Of a stretch of DNA of 64,000 bases, positions 41,460 to 49,323 are shown in pieces (positions within the stretch are counted from its first letter, which is position 1; each line of letters begins with the position of its first letter). The stretch is from Methylotenera_A sp040387035 (GTDB lineage: Bacteria > Pseudomonadota > Gammaproteobacteria > Burkholderiales > Methylophilaceae): positions 1 through 64,000 of the forward strand of contig JAZKEN010000003.1 of the NCBI GenBank assembly GCA_040387035.1, written 5' to 3'. A program made the position numbers and the translations under genes. The notes beneath the pieces are model-generated. The model was not told the origin of the DNA. It searched no databases and saw nothing but the letters and a program-made list of their open reading frames with translations.

Positions 41460-43481
41460 ATGATTACGCAAATCTTTGAAGCGAAAGTTCAAGAGTACCA
41501 GCAATGGCGTAGTACGCTCAGCCAAACCATTATGGACTATCGCGATTGGTTGGCGAAAAGCCCGTATAGCGATACGATTCAAGAGCTGCGGCTTTTTGAT
41601 ATTTTAGAAATGCTAAAACGCGACCAGCTGGTGCTGGCGTTTTTGGCGGAGTTCTCCCGCGGCAAAACCGAGTTGATCAATGCCTTGTTTTTTGCCGATT
41701 TCCTCCAGCGCATGCTGCCCAGTGAGCCCGGCCGCACCACTCTGTGCCCTACCGAATTTTTGTGGGATGCCAGCGAAGAGCCTTGTATCAAATTGTTGCC
41801 CATCGGCACGCGTGCCAGCGATGATTCGCTGACTTATTTAAAAGCCAACAGCAATACATGGCAAAAATTCAGGCTAGACATGGATGCACCCGCTGAAATG
41901 CAGGCTGTTCTGCTTAAGTTAATTGAACAAAAAGAAGTGACAGCAACTGAGGCTCAAACCTTGGGCCTGTTTAATCCACAAGATGGCGGCAGCGAGAATG
42001 GGCTTGGCGCATCCGGTATATTGAAAATTCCGGCCTGGCGGCACGCAATAATCAATTACCCGCATCCATTACTCAAAAGTGGCTTGGTGGTGATTGATAC
42101 CCCTGGCTTGAACACACAGGGTGTAGAACCGGAGCTTGCACTCAATATTATCCCGAATGCCCACGCAGTGTTGTTTTTAACGGCAACCGATACCGGTATT
42201 ACGCAATCGGATATCCAGATTTGGAATAGCTTTATTAAAGGCCGTACCAAATATAAGTTGGTGGTATTAAACAAAATTGATATGTTGTGGGATGCGCTAA
42301 AATCACAGCAGGACGTCGCTAACGAGATTGCCAAGCAAATCAATATAACGGCCCATCAGCTTAGTGTTTCAGCCGATAGCGTATTTGCGATTTCGGCGCA
42401 AAAAGCACTGGTTGCCAAAATTAAAAACGATGATGCGCTGCTTAAGCAAAGCGGCATTCTTGAGCTGGAAACCGTACTCGGCAACCAGATGATACAGGCT
42501 AAACATGAAATTTTAGGCCGCACAATCGCCAGTGAATGCAGCGAAATGGTTAAAGCGTCGCGCAAAATCTTGCAACAGCAACTGAACAGCCTGCGCACGC
42601 AGGCCGATGAGCTTCGTGGCCTAAAAGGTCAAAATATTGATGCCTCTAAATATATGCTGGCAAAAGTGGTTGCTGATCGAAAGCGCTACGAGCTGTCTAT
42701 TCCCACGTTCAATAGTGCAAATGACAAAATCAGCCTGATAGGCAAAAAACTGTTGCGGCATTTAAGTCCCGCTTATATTGAAAGCTCGCTTGCAGCCAGC
42801 CGCAAGGAAATGGGCGACAGCTGGACCACAGTGGGCTTGAACAAAGGCATGCGCAACCTGATGAAGCAGGCGAACGAGCTGGCCGCCCATGTTTCAACAG
42901 AAAGCCAGGATATCAAACTAGTTGCCGATAGCATTTACCAGGTGTTTGAATCCAAACATGGCTTTGTGGCATTTAATCCGCCGTCACTGGATATGTCTAA
43001 CTTTATCGACAATATGCAAGCGCTGGAAAAAATCACCAACAATTTCTGCACCGATCCTATCAACGTGCTCACCGAAAAACATTTTTTGATCCGCAAGTTT
43101 TTCTTAGGGCTTGGTGCACAAGCGCGTGCGATTTTTGCCCAGGCAGAAAAAGACTGCCAGCATTGGCTGGAAAACGTATTGATGACGCTGAAAAATCAAA
43201 TGGCAGAACGAAAAGCCAGCCTGGATCAACGCTCTAAAAACCTGATGCAGGCCAAAACCAGCGCAGAAACGCTGGATAATCAACTTGCTTTGGTTGAAGC
43301 AGAATATGCAGCCCTGCTAAAACAAGGGCAAAACCTGGATGTGATGTTGTTGCAGTTGATTAAAACCATCAAGCCCGCCATCAAAACCAGTTTGGCAAAA
43401 AGCAATGAAACGCCGCCAGAAAAAGACCCTCAACCCGCGCCAATGCCAACGTTAAACCTGGCTTCTCCAACCGCGCTTTAA
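41460..43481 (+). CDS. Dynamin-like large GTPase
   Basis: Predicted 673-residue protein. The GTPase domain covers about residues 40-330: G1 is FLAEFSRGKTELINALFF (GxxxxGK form weakened to AEFSRGKT), followed by PGRTTLCPTEFLWD as switch I, G3 VVIDTPGLNTQG and G4 VVLNKIDMLWD. The rest is long, mostly helical and coiled-coil-prone (RKILQQQLNSLRTQADELR and KASLDQRSKNLMQAKTSAETL), ending in a Pro-rich tail. No transmembrane segment is clear. The family includes bacterial dynamins with roles in membrane remodelling, stress or phage defence; which applies here is unknown. It is monocistronic between yggT and the convergent rng. Confidence 0.85.
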   Translation: MITQIFEAKVQEYQQWRSTLSQTIMDYRDWLAKSPYSDTIQELRLFDILEMLKRDQLVLAFLAEFSRGKTELINALFFADFLQRMLPSEPGRTTLCPTEFLWDASEEPCIKLLPIGTRASDDSLTYLKANSNTWQKFRLDMDAPAEMQAVLLKLIEQKEVTATEAQTLGLFNPQDGGSENGLGASGILKIPAWRHAIINYPHPLLKSGLVVIDTPGLNTQGVEPELALNIIPNAHAVLFLTATDTGITQSDIQIWNSFIKGRTKYKLVVLNKIDMLWDALKSQQDVANEIAKQINITAHQLSVSADSVFAISAQKALVAKIKNDDALLKQSGILELETVLGNQMIQAKHEILGRTIASECSEMVKASRKILQQQLNSLRTQADELRGLKGQNIDASKYMLAKVVADRKRYELSIPTFNSANDKISLIGKKLLRHLSPAYIESSLAASRKEMGDSWTTVGLNKGMRNLMKQANELAAHVSTESQDIKLVADSIYQVFESKHGFVAFNPPSLDMSNFIDNMQALEKITNNFCTDPINVLTEKHFLIRKFFLGLGAQARAIFAQAEKDCQHWLENVLMTLKNQMAERKASLDQRSKNLMQAKTSAETLDNQLALVEAEYAALLKQGQNLDVMLLQLIKTIKPAIKTSLAKSNETPPEKDPQPAPMPTLNLASPTAL

Positions 43482-43512
43482 GCCATTACATTTTATTCCC
43501 AGCCGCTAATGC

Positions 43513-44973
43513 CTAAATCCAGATAATATCAAATGCTTCTTTGGCATACTGGCTGTCTGGCTGCAAGCTCACGCGTTTTTTAATAAAATCGGAAAGGTTG
43601 GCCAGGCTTTGCGATTCTTCATCCAGCAGCATATCAATCACTTGCGTGCAGGCAATCACCTTAAATTCTTTGGCGTTAAATTGTTTAGATTCACGCAGTA
43701 ATTCGCGCATGATTTCATAACAGATGGTTTGCGCGGTTTTGTGCTCACCACGGCCCTGGCAGACATCGCAAGGCTCACACAGCAGATGCGCCAGACTTTC
43801 CCGGGTGCGTTTGCGCGTCATTTCCACCAGCCCCAGCGAGGTAAAGCCATTAACGCTAATGCGGGCACGGTCAAGGCTTACCGCTTTATTAAGCTCTTCC
43901 AATACGGTTTCGCGCTGGCTATCGGTATCCATATCAATAAAATCGATAATGATGATGCCGCCCAAATTCCTTAGGCGTAATTGGCGCGCAATGCATTGCA
44001 CTGCTTCTAGATTGGTTTTGTATATGGTGTCCGATAGACTTTTACCGCTGACAAAGCTGCCCGTATTTACATCGACGGTGGTCAACGCTTCGGTTTGGTC
44101 AAAAATCAAATAGCCGCCCGATTTTAAATCCACTTTACGCGCCAGCGCACGCGTGATTTCAATTTCAATGCTATAGAAATCAAAAATCGGCCGCTCACCC
44201 TGGTAGTGATAAAGTGGTTTCACCGCTTTTGAAACGTATAAATCCGCAAACTCTTTTAGCTGTACATAGGTTTCTTTAGAATCGACGCGAATGCTCACCG
44301 TTTCATCATTCACCACATCGCGCAAAATGCGTCGCGGCAGGCTTAGATCGTAAAAAACCAATGAGCGCTCACCGGCAGATTGGCTATCGAGTTGGATCTT
44401 GGCCCATACTTTCTGTAAATAATCGATATCCGCCAACAGTTCGGCGTCGCTGGCGGTTTCTGACATGGTGCGGATAATAAAGCCGCCTGAGCGCTTTTCT
44501 GGCAACAAGCCCAGCAGGCGATTGCGCAGCATTTCGCGCTCTTCTTCGTCTTCAATGCGCTGCGAAACGCCAATATGATCTTGATGCGGCAAAAATACCA
44601 AAAAACGCCCGGCGATACTGACCTCGGTGGTCAAGCGTGCACCTTTGGTACCGATTGGCTCTTTAATCACCTGCACGATAATCGACTGGCCTTCGCGCAA
44701 CACATCTTGAATCAAGCGTTCGGTCGGCGGCTCACCGTCAATATGGCATTCCATGATGTCTGCCACATGCAAAAAGGCGGCGCGCTGCAAGCCGATTTCG
44801 ACGAAGGCGGATTGCATGCCAGGCAAGACACGGCACACCTTGCCGCGATACACATTACCCACAATACCGAGTGAAGAGCTGCGTTCAATATGCAGCTCTT
44901 GCGCGATGCCCTGCTCTAGCACGGCCACGCGTGTTTCCTGTGGCGTTACGTTGATTAATATCTCTTGTCCCAA
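43513..44973 (-). CDS. rng: Ribonuclease G
   Basis: Endoribonuclease of the RNase E/G family (486 residues) that matures the 5' end of 16S rRNA and starts decay of some mRNAs. The start MGQEILINVTPQETRVAVLEQG and the S1 domain (GNVYRGKVCRVLPGMQSAFVEIG) are followed by the catalytic core with Asp in TTVDVNTGSFVSG and IIIDFIDMD, and the Zn-link Cys pair in CEPCDVCQGRG. It lacks the C-terminal scaffold of RNase E, so it is RNase G. It is 28 bp downstream of maf on the same strand. Confidence 0.96.
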   Translation of the reverse strand: MGQEILINVTPQETRVAVLEQGIAQELHIERSSSLGIVGNVYRGKVCRVLPGMQSAFVEIGLQRAAFLHVADIMECHIDGEPPTERLIQDVLREGQSIIVQVIKEPIGTKGARLTTEVSIAGRFLVFLPHQDHIGVSQRIEDEEEREMLRNRLLGLLPEKRSGGFIIRTMSETASDAELLADIDYLQKVWAKIQLDSQSAGERSLVFYDLSLPRRILRDVVNDETVSIRVDSKETYVQLKEFADLYVSKAVKPLYHYQGERPIFDFYSIEIEITRALARKVDLKSGGYLIFDQTEALTTVDVNTGSFVSGKSLSDTIYKTNLEAVQCIARQLRLRNLGGIIIIDFIDMDTDSQRETVLEELNKAVSLDRARISVNGFTSLGLVEMTRKRTRESLAHLLCEPCDVCQGRGEHKTAQTICYEIMRELLRESKQFNAKEFKVIACTQVIDMLLDEESQSLANLSDFIKKRVSLQPDSQYAKEAFDIIWI

Positions 44974-45001
44974 TTTGCTTACCCTGTTTTATTGTTTATA
45001 T

Positions 45002-45586
45002 TCAAAAGCCCAACTTGTTGAGCAGCATGGCCGTTTCATACACAGGCAGACCCATCACCCCGCTGTAACTGCCATCAATACGTTTAATCCAATTTCCCGC
45101 CAAACCTTGTATGGCGTAGCTGCCTGCTTTGTCTTTATGTTCTTGAGTCGCAATATAAGCCCCTATCATAGCATCGCTAAGGGGCATCATCTCTACCAAT
45201 GTGGTGCTAAGCGCCAACTCAATTTGCTGGTCAAAAACAAGGGCCACTGCGGTATATACCTGATGTTGCGTGCCCGATAGTTTTTTTAACATTTGCACCG
45301 CATCGGCATCGTCTACCGGCTTACCGAAAATGCTGTCGGCAAGCGCTACCGAGGTATCGGCTGCCAAAATGGGCATATCAACATGCTGCCCCTTCATCTG
45401 CCCCCGAATAGCCAGGGCCTTTTGTTTAGCCAGGCGCAGCACATAATCAGCCGGCGATTCCCCAGCCAGCTGCGATTCATCAATATCGGCTGGCATCACT
45501 ACGCAATCAATCCCCATTTGCTTTAAAATTGCTACACGGCGGGGGCTTTGTGAAGCTAATATGACTTTTTGAAGATTCATCTGCAT
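45002..45586 (-). CDS. maf: Maf-like nucleotide pyrophosphatase
   Basis: Nucleoside triphosphate pyrophosphatase (house-cleaning enzyme acting on dTTP/UTP-type or modified nucleotides). The start can be MQMNLQK at 45586 or MNLQK at 45580. The family motif VILASQSPRRVAILKQMGI is at the start; further blocks are LAADTSVALADSIFGKP and DKAGSYAIQGLAGNWIKRIDGSYSGVMGLPV. It precedes rng by 28 bp, the common maf-rng pair. Confidence 0.95.
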   Translation of the reverse strand: MQMNLQKVILASQSPRRVAILKQMGIDCVVMPADIDESQLAGESPADYVLRLAKQKALAIRGQMKGQHVDMPILAADTSVALADSIFGKPVDDADAVQMLKKLSGTQHQVYTAVALVFDQQIELALSTTLVEMMPLSDAMIGAYIATQEHKDKAGSYAIQGLAGNWIKRIDGSYSGVMGLPVYETAMLLNKLGF

Positions 45587-45687
45587 TGGTTTTTTGATTT
45601 AATTTAACACGGCTAATTTAATATAAACCATACTAACAAAGCCTTGCCGGTTCATAAACCTTAACCTCTCAATCTTGGACGAAAATC

Positions 45688-46338
45688 ATGGATTTACTTA
45701 ATCAAGACTTTGGCTATTTGCTTAAAATCACCATTGCACTGCTGGCGATTGTGAACCCTATCGGCAGCCTGCCTGTTTTTATTAGCGCCACCGATGGCTG
45801 GAGTAAGTCAGACCGCACCAAAACCGCGCGCACCGTGGCATTGACTGTATTTATTGTATTAAGTTTGGCCGCATTTATCGGTGATGGCATATTAAGTTTC
45901 TTTGGTATTTCCATCCCATCGTTTCAGGTAGGCGGCGGTATTTTGATTATGCTGATCTCTATTTCCATGATGCATGGCAAGCAAAGTGGCACGCGGCAAA
46001 CCCTTGAAGAAGCGCAAAGCATGGCGGAGCGCGAAGTGATTGCCATCGTGCCACTAAGTATCCCGCTGTTGGCCGGGCCGGGGGCGATTTCCAGCATGAT
46101 CCTGAGCGCGCAGCAGCAGCCTACTGTGCTTGGCCACCTGTCCTTGGTTATCCCTGTGCTATTGGTCAGCCTGGTCGTTTGGCTGGTGCTCAAACTTTCC
46201 TATAACATCACGCAACGGCTGGGCACCATCGGCATCAACATCATTACACGTTTGATGGGGCTAATTCTAGCCGCGATGGCGGTGGAGTTTATCGCGCATG
46301 GTTTAATTGGCCTATTTCCGCAATTAGCAAGCAGCTAG
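45688..46338 (+). CDS. MarC family integral membrane protein
   Basis: Predicted 216-residue inner-membrane protein with six transmembrane helices. Family blocks are IALLAIVNPIGSLPVFISATDG near the start, SFQVGGGILIMLISISMM and VPLSIPLLAGPGAISSMIL, and the C-terminal RLMGLILAAMAVEFIAHGL. MarC proteins were once linked to multiple antibiotic resistance, but the function is unproven. A separate small transcript seems likely, divergent from maf. Confidence 0.92.
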   Translation: MDLLNQDFGYLLKITIALLAIVNPIGSLPVFISATDGWSKSDRTKTARTVALTVFIVLSLAAFIGDGILSFFGISIPSFQVGGGILIMLISISMMHGKQSGTRQTLEEAQSMAEREVIAIVPLSIPLLAGPGAISSMILSAQQQPTVLGHLSLVIPVLLVSLVVWLVLKLSYNITQRLGTIGINIITRLMGLILAAMAVEFIAHGLIGLFPQLASS

Positions 46339-46395
46339 CGACCAATTGCATATTTTTAGGTAAAATAAGCGTCTAATCCAAAACAAAGCAATCTT

Positions 46396-46848
46396 GTGAA
46401 AAAACAACAATTTAAGCCTAACTCTACGGTCGCTGCCATCATTGAGCAGAACGGCAAGTTCTTGCTGGTAGAAGAAACCACCGACAGGGGCAACCGTTTT
46501 AACCAGCCCGCCGGGCATTTAGAAGATAACGAAACGCTATTGCAGGCAGTGATTCGCGAAACCTTAGAGGAATCCGCCTATGATTTTACGCCTAACGCGT
46601 TGTTGGGCGTTTACCACTGGAAACATCCGCATAACGATACGACTTATCTGCGCTTTGCCTTTATTGGGGAAGTAGGCGTGCATTACGAAAGCCAGGAATT
46701 AGACGATGGTATCATCCGCGCGGTGTGGATGAGCATAGATGAAATCCGCGAAAAAGCGGCATTGATGCGTAGCCCGCAGGTATTAACCTGTATTGAAGAT
46801 TACTTAAGCGGAAAGAGCTTTCCGCTGGAAGTAATTACTAACTTATAG
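46396..46848 (+). CDS. nudJ: Nudix hydrolase, NudJ-like phosphatase
   Basis: Predicted 150-residue Nudix protein starting at GTG 46396 (MKKQQFKPNSTVAAII). The Nudix box is HLEDNETLLQAVIRETLEES, the consensus GX5EX7REUXEEXGU pattern, followed by YDFTPNALLGVYHWKHP and a region typical of NudJ (PPase of HMP-PP, thiamine-PP or nucleotides). It lies upstream of mnmA with a 133 bp gap, in the nudJ-mnmA order known from E. coli and others. Confidence 0.9.
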   Translation: MKKQQFKPNSTVAAIIEQNGKFLLVEETTDRGNRFNQPAGHLEDNETLLQAVIRETLEESAYDFTPNALLGVYHWKHPHNDTTYLRFAFIGEVGVHYESQELDDGIIRAVWMSIDEIREKAALMRSPQVLTCIEDYLSGKSFPLEVITNL

Positions 46849-46872
46849 TTCAAAAAAATAGAGAATTCAACG

Positions 46873-46970
46873 CTTTAAGTCAGGCTAGGCGCGAAAATAA
46901 CTGAATCGCGCAGCAGATGAATACTGTGTAAGCGATTAAATTTTTGTGAGTAATAACGTATGACAACAAG
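46873..46970. repeat. Intergenic repeat-like segment between nudJ and mnmA
   Basis: The ends CTTTAAGTCA (46873-46882) and TGACAACAAG (46961-46970) are imperfect inverted repeats (CTT-N3-GTCA against TGAC-N3-AAG). The core AGGCGCGAAAA, then GCGCAGCAGATGAATACTG and TAAGCGA, follows the same order as the element at 22325-22406. It appears to be a dispersed non-coding repeat and occupies most of the 133 bp gap. Confidence 0.4.
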
Positions 46971-46981
46971 GTTTAAATTTT

Positions 46982-48076
46982 ATGAGTAAGAAACGAGTTG
47001 TAGTGGGCTTATCCGGCGGTGTGGATTCATCCGTCACTGCCCTGCTATTAAAGCAGCAAGGCTATGACGTGGTCGGCCTTTTCATGAAAAATTGGGAAGA
47101 CGACGATAACGATGAATACTGCTCATCCAAGCAAGACCTGATTGATGCGGTTTCAATTGCAGACAAGATCGGTATTGATATTGAGGCGGTAAATTTCAGC
47201 GCCGAATACAAAGACCGTGTATTTGCCAATTTTTTAAGTGAATACGAAGCGGGACGCACGCCGAACCCGGATATTCTGTGCAACGCTGAAATCAAATTCC
47301 GCGCATTTTTAGACCATGCCATGAGCCTGGGTGCCGACTTAATCGCCACCGGCCATTATGCGCAGGTACGCGAAAATCCCTTAAAACCAGGCCTGTTTCA
47401 ATTGCTGAAAGCCGACGATGGCAGCAAAGACCAAAGCTATTTTCTGTATCGCCTCAACCAGGCGCAATTGAGTAAGACGCTGTTTCCATTGGGAAAATAC
47501 CTGAAAACGGAAGTACGTGAAATCGCACGCCAGGCAGGCTTGATCAATGCAGAGAAAAAAGACTCGACCGGCATTTGCTTTATTGGCGAACGGCCATTCC
47601 AGGAGTTTCTACAACGTTATTTGCCCAAAAAGCCAGGTGATATCAGGAATGCCGAAGGCAAATTGGTGGGTCAGCATGATGGCTTGATGTATTACACACT
47701 GGGCCAACGCCAAGGCTTGAAAATTGGCGGCAGCCGCGATAGCAACGGTGAACCCTGGTTTGTGGCCGCAAAAGATATGCTAAAAAACGAGCTGATTGTG
47801 GTGCAGGGCCATGACCACCCGCTATTGCAAACCGATGGCTTGACCGCCAGCCAACTGACCTGGATCGACAATGAAGACCCAATTACCAATTGGGTCTACG
47901 CTGCCAAAACCCGTTACCGCCAGCCAGATGCACCCTGCGAAATTGATGCATTGGACAAGGAAAACGTGACGGTAAAATTTGGCCAGAAACAATGGGCTGT
48001 AACACCTGGTCAATCGGCGGTGGTGTATGAAAGCAATGTTTGCCTAGGCGGTGGCATTATCACCGCCGCAATATAA
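46982..48076 (+). CDS. mnmA: tRNA-specific 2-thiouridylase MnmA
   Basis: Adds sulfur at position 2 of the wobble uridine in tRNA Lys, Glu and Gln. Length 364 is normal. The ATP-pyrophosphatase loop is VVGLSGGVDSSVTALLLKQQGY. The catalytic Cys pair is in NPDILCNAEIKF and DSTGICFIGERPF. Further markers are ATGHYAQV, KDQSYFLYRL and GQRQGLKIGG. The 3' end lies in a hairpin that is repeated just after the stop codon. Confidence 0.96.
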   Translation: MSKKRVVVGLSGGVDSSVTALLLKQQGYDVVGLFMKNWEDDDNDEYCSSKQDLIDAVSIADKIGIDIEAVNFSAEYKDRVFANFLSEYEAGRTPNPDILCNAEIKFRAFLDHAMSLGADLIATGHYAQVRENPLKPGLFQLLKADDGSKDQSYFLYRLNQAQLSKTLFPLGKYLKTEVREIARQAGLINAEKKDSTGICFIGERPFQEFLQRYLPKKPGDIRNAEGKLVGQHDGLMYYTLGQRQGLKIGGSRDSNGEPWFVAAKDMLKNELIVVQGHDHPLLQTDGLTASQLTWIDNEDPITNWVYAAKTRYRQPDAPCEIDALDKENVTVKFGQKQWAVTPGQSAVVYESNVCLGGGIITAAI

Positions 48077-48108
48077 TAGTTAAGTTCGGCGGCATTATCA
48101 CCGCCGCC
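48047..48108. repeat. Duplicated hairpin across the mnmA stop codon
   Basis: GGCATTATCACCGCCGC occurs at 48053-48069 (inside mnmA) and again at 48091-48107, offset 38 bp. Each copy forms a hairpin: GGCGGTG/CACCGCC at 48047-48067, and GGCGGC/GCCGCC at 48088-48108. This looks like a small tandem duplication of the gene end. It could act as a weak terminator against the convergent metR. Confidence 0.65.
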
Positions 48109-48147
48109 ATTTAATTCAAAAGTTAGGTGGCGTTATTGTGCTGGTTT

Positions 48148-49220
48148 TTAAAGCAATTTAATGCCGCTTAATTTTTCTGCACAAACATCGCGCACAATGC
48201 GCGCCAGGTCTTTGGCGTAAGGTCGTGCCATCANNNNNNNNNNNNNNNNNNNNNNNNNNNNNNNNNNNNNNNNNNNNNNNNNNNNNNNNNNNNNNNNNNN
48301 NNNNNNNNNNNNNNNNNNNNNNNNNNNNNNNNNGCACAAACATCGCGCACAATGCGCGCCAGGTCTTTGGCGTAAGGTCGTGCCATCATTTGATTAGTGC
48401 CGATTGCATATAATTCGGACCATAGACCTTTAGCACCAATCGGTTTGGCTGCTACGTAATCGTGTTCTACATAGCTTTGGATGCCCCAGTTGGGTAATGC
48501 GGCCAAGCCGCGGCGGCTGGCGACTAGCTGCATAATCGCAATCGTCAACTCTGCGGTGCGGCGATTAAACGGGATATTGGCGGGCTTTAACACCTGGTGA
48601 ATCACGTCAATACGCTCTTCAGGTACCGGGTAAGTGATCAGCGTTTCACCGCTAAAATGCTCTGCTAATATTCTTGTTTTATTGCGCAAAGCATGGTCAA
48701 TAGGCAAAACCGCCATGATCTCGAATTTGAATAAGGGCAGATACTCTAGACTACCCCGCTTATTCGGTAAGCCACCAATCACCACATCCGCCTTGCCAGC
48801 ATGCAACAATTGCCATGGATCGCTATGAAAACCGGCAACCAGGTCAATTTCCACCTCCGGCCAGGCGCGCCTGAATGCATCCATCACCGGTGTCAGCCAA
48901 TCAAAGCAGGTATGGCATTCCAGTACGATACGCAATTCACCCGACTGATCGCTTTTCAGCCGAATCAAGTCACGCTCTGATTTTTCAATCAACGGTAACA
49001 ATTCATTGGCCAGATCCAGCAAGCGCTGCCCGGCTGGGGTAAAACGCAAACCTTGCGCGCTACGCTGGAAAAGCGTGATGTCGTAGTGCGTTTCCAAGGC
49101 GCGTATTTGATGAGAGAGCGCTGACTGCGTCAAGAACACACGCTCAGCTGCCAAGCCAAGTTTGCTGGTTTCTGCAATGGCTTTTAGTGATTTGAGATGA
49201 CGGATTTCCAGCATAAGCAA
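48148..49220 (-). CDS. metR: LysR-family regulator MetR (interrupted by a 100-N scaffold gap)
   Basis: LysR-type activator of methionine genes that responds to homocysteine. The N-terminal winged helix is MLEIRHLKSLKAIAETSKLGLAAERVFLTQSALSHQIRALE; the effector domain has RIVLECHTCFDWLTPVMDAF and LAALPNWGIQSYVEHD, close to E. coli MetR. A 100-N gap (48234-48333) cuts the C-terminus, but the 55 bp on each side (48179-48233 and 48334-48388) are identical. Removing one copy plus the N run (155 bp) restores one frame of 306 codons ending in AEKLSGIKLL. So the real gene is probably intact and about 305 residues. It is divergent from metE, with a perfect MetR box between. Confidence 0.9.
48179..48388. 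other. Scaffold gap with identical 55 bp flanks
   Basis: A run of 100 N (48234-48333) is bordered by the same 55 bases on both sides (48179-48233 and 48334-48388). This is what an assembler leaves when two contig ends overlap by less than the merge threshold. The true sequence probably contains one copy and no gap. Confidence 0.9.
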
Positions 49221-49229
49221 TTACCTGTA

Positions 49230-49242
49230 TGAATTTAATTCA
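49230..49242. promoter_or_regulatory. MetR binding box between metR and metE
   Basis: TGAATTTAATTCA is a perfect match to the MetR consensus TGAA-N5-TTCA. It starts 10 bp from the metR start codon and lies 82 bp upstream of the metE ATG at 49324, where it could serve autoregulation of metR and activation of metE. Confidence 0.8.
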
Positions 49243-49323
49243 AATTTATCACAAAAACTTTCGCTTTATTAAATTTTTTTGTCATTAGAGAATGCATGCC
49301 TTGTATTGATTGAAGATAATAAA

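Noticed and set aside
41460..43481. Dynamin-like GTPase as part of a defence island
   Set aside because: The neighbours are housekeeping genes (yggT, rng) and no other defence gene is nearby.
48234..48333. metR as a broken or truncated pseudogene
   Set aside because: The identical 55-bp flanks show the break is an assembly artefact; merging restores one full frame.
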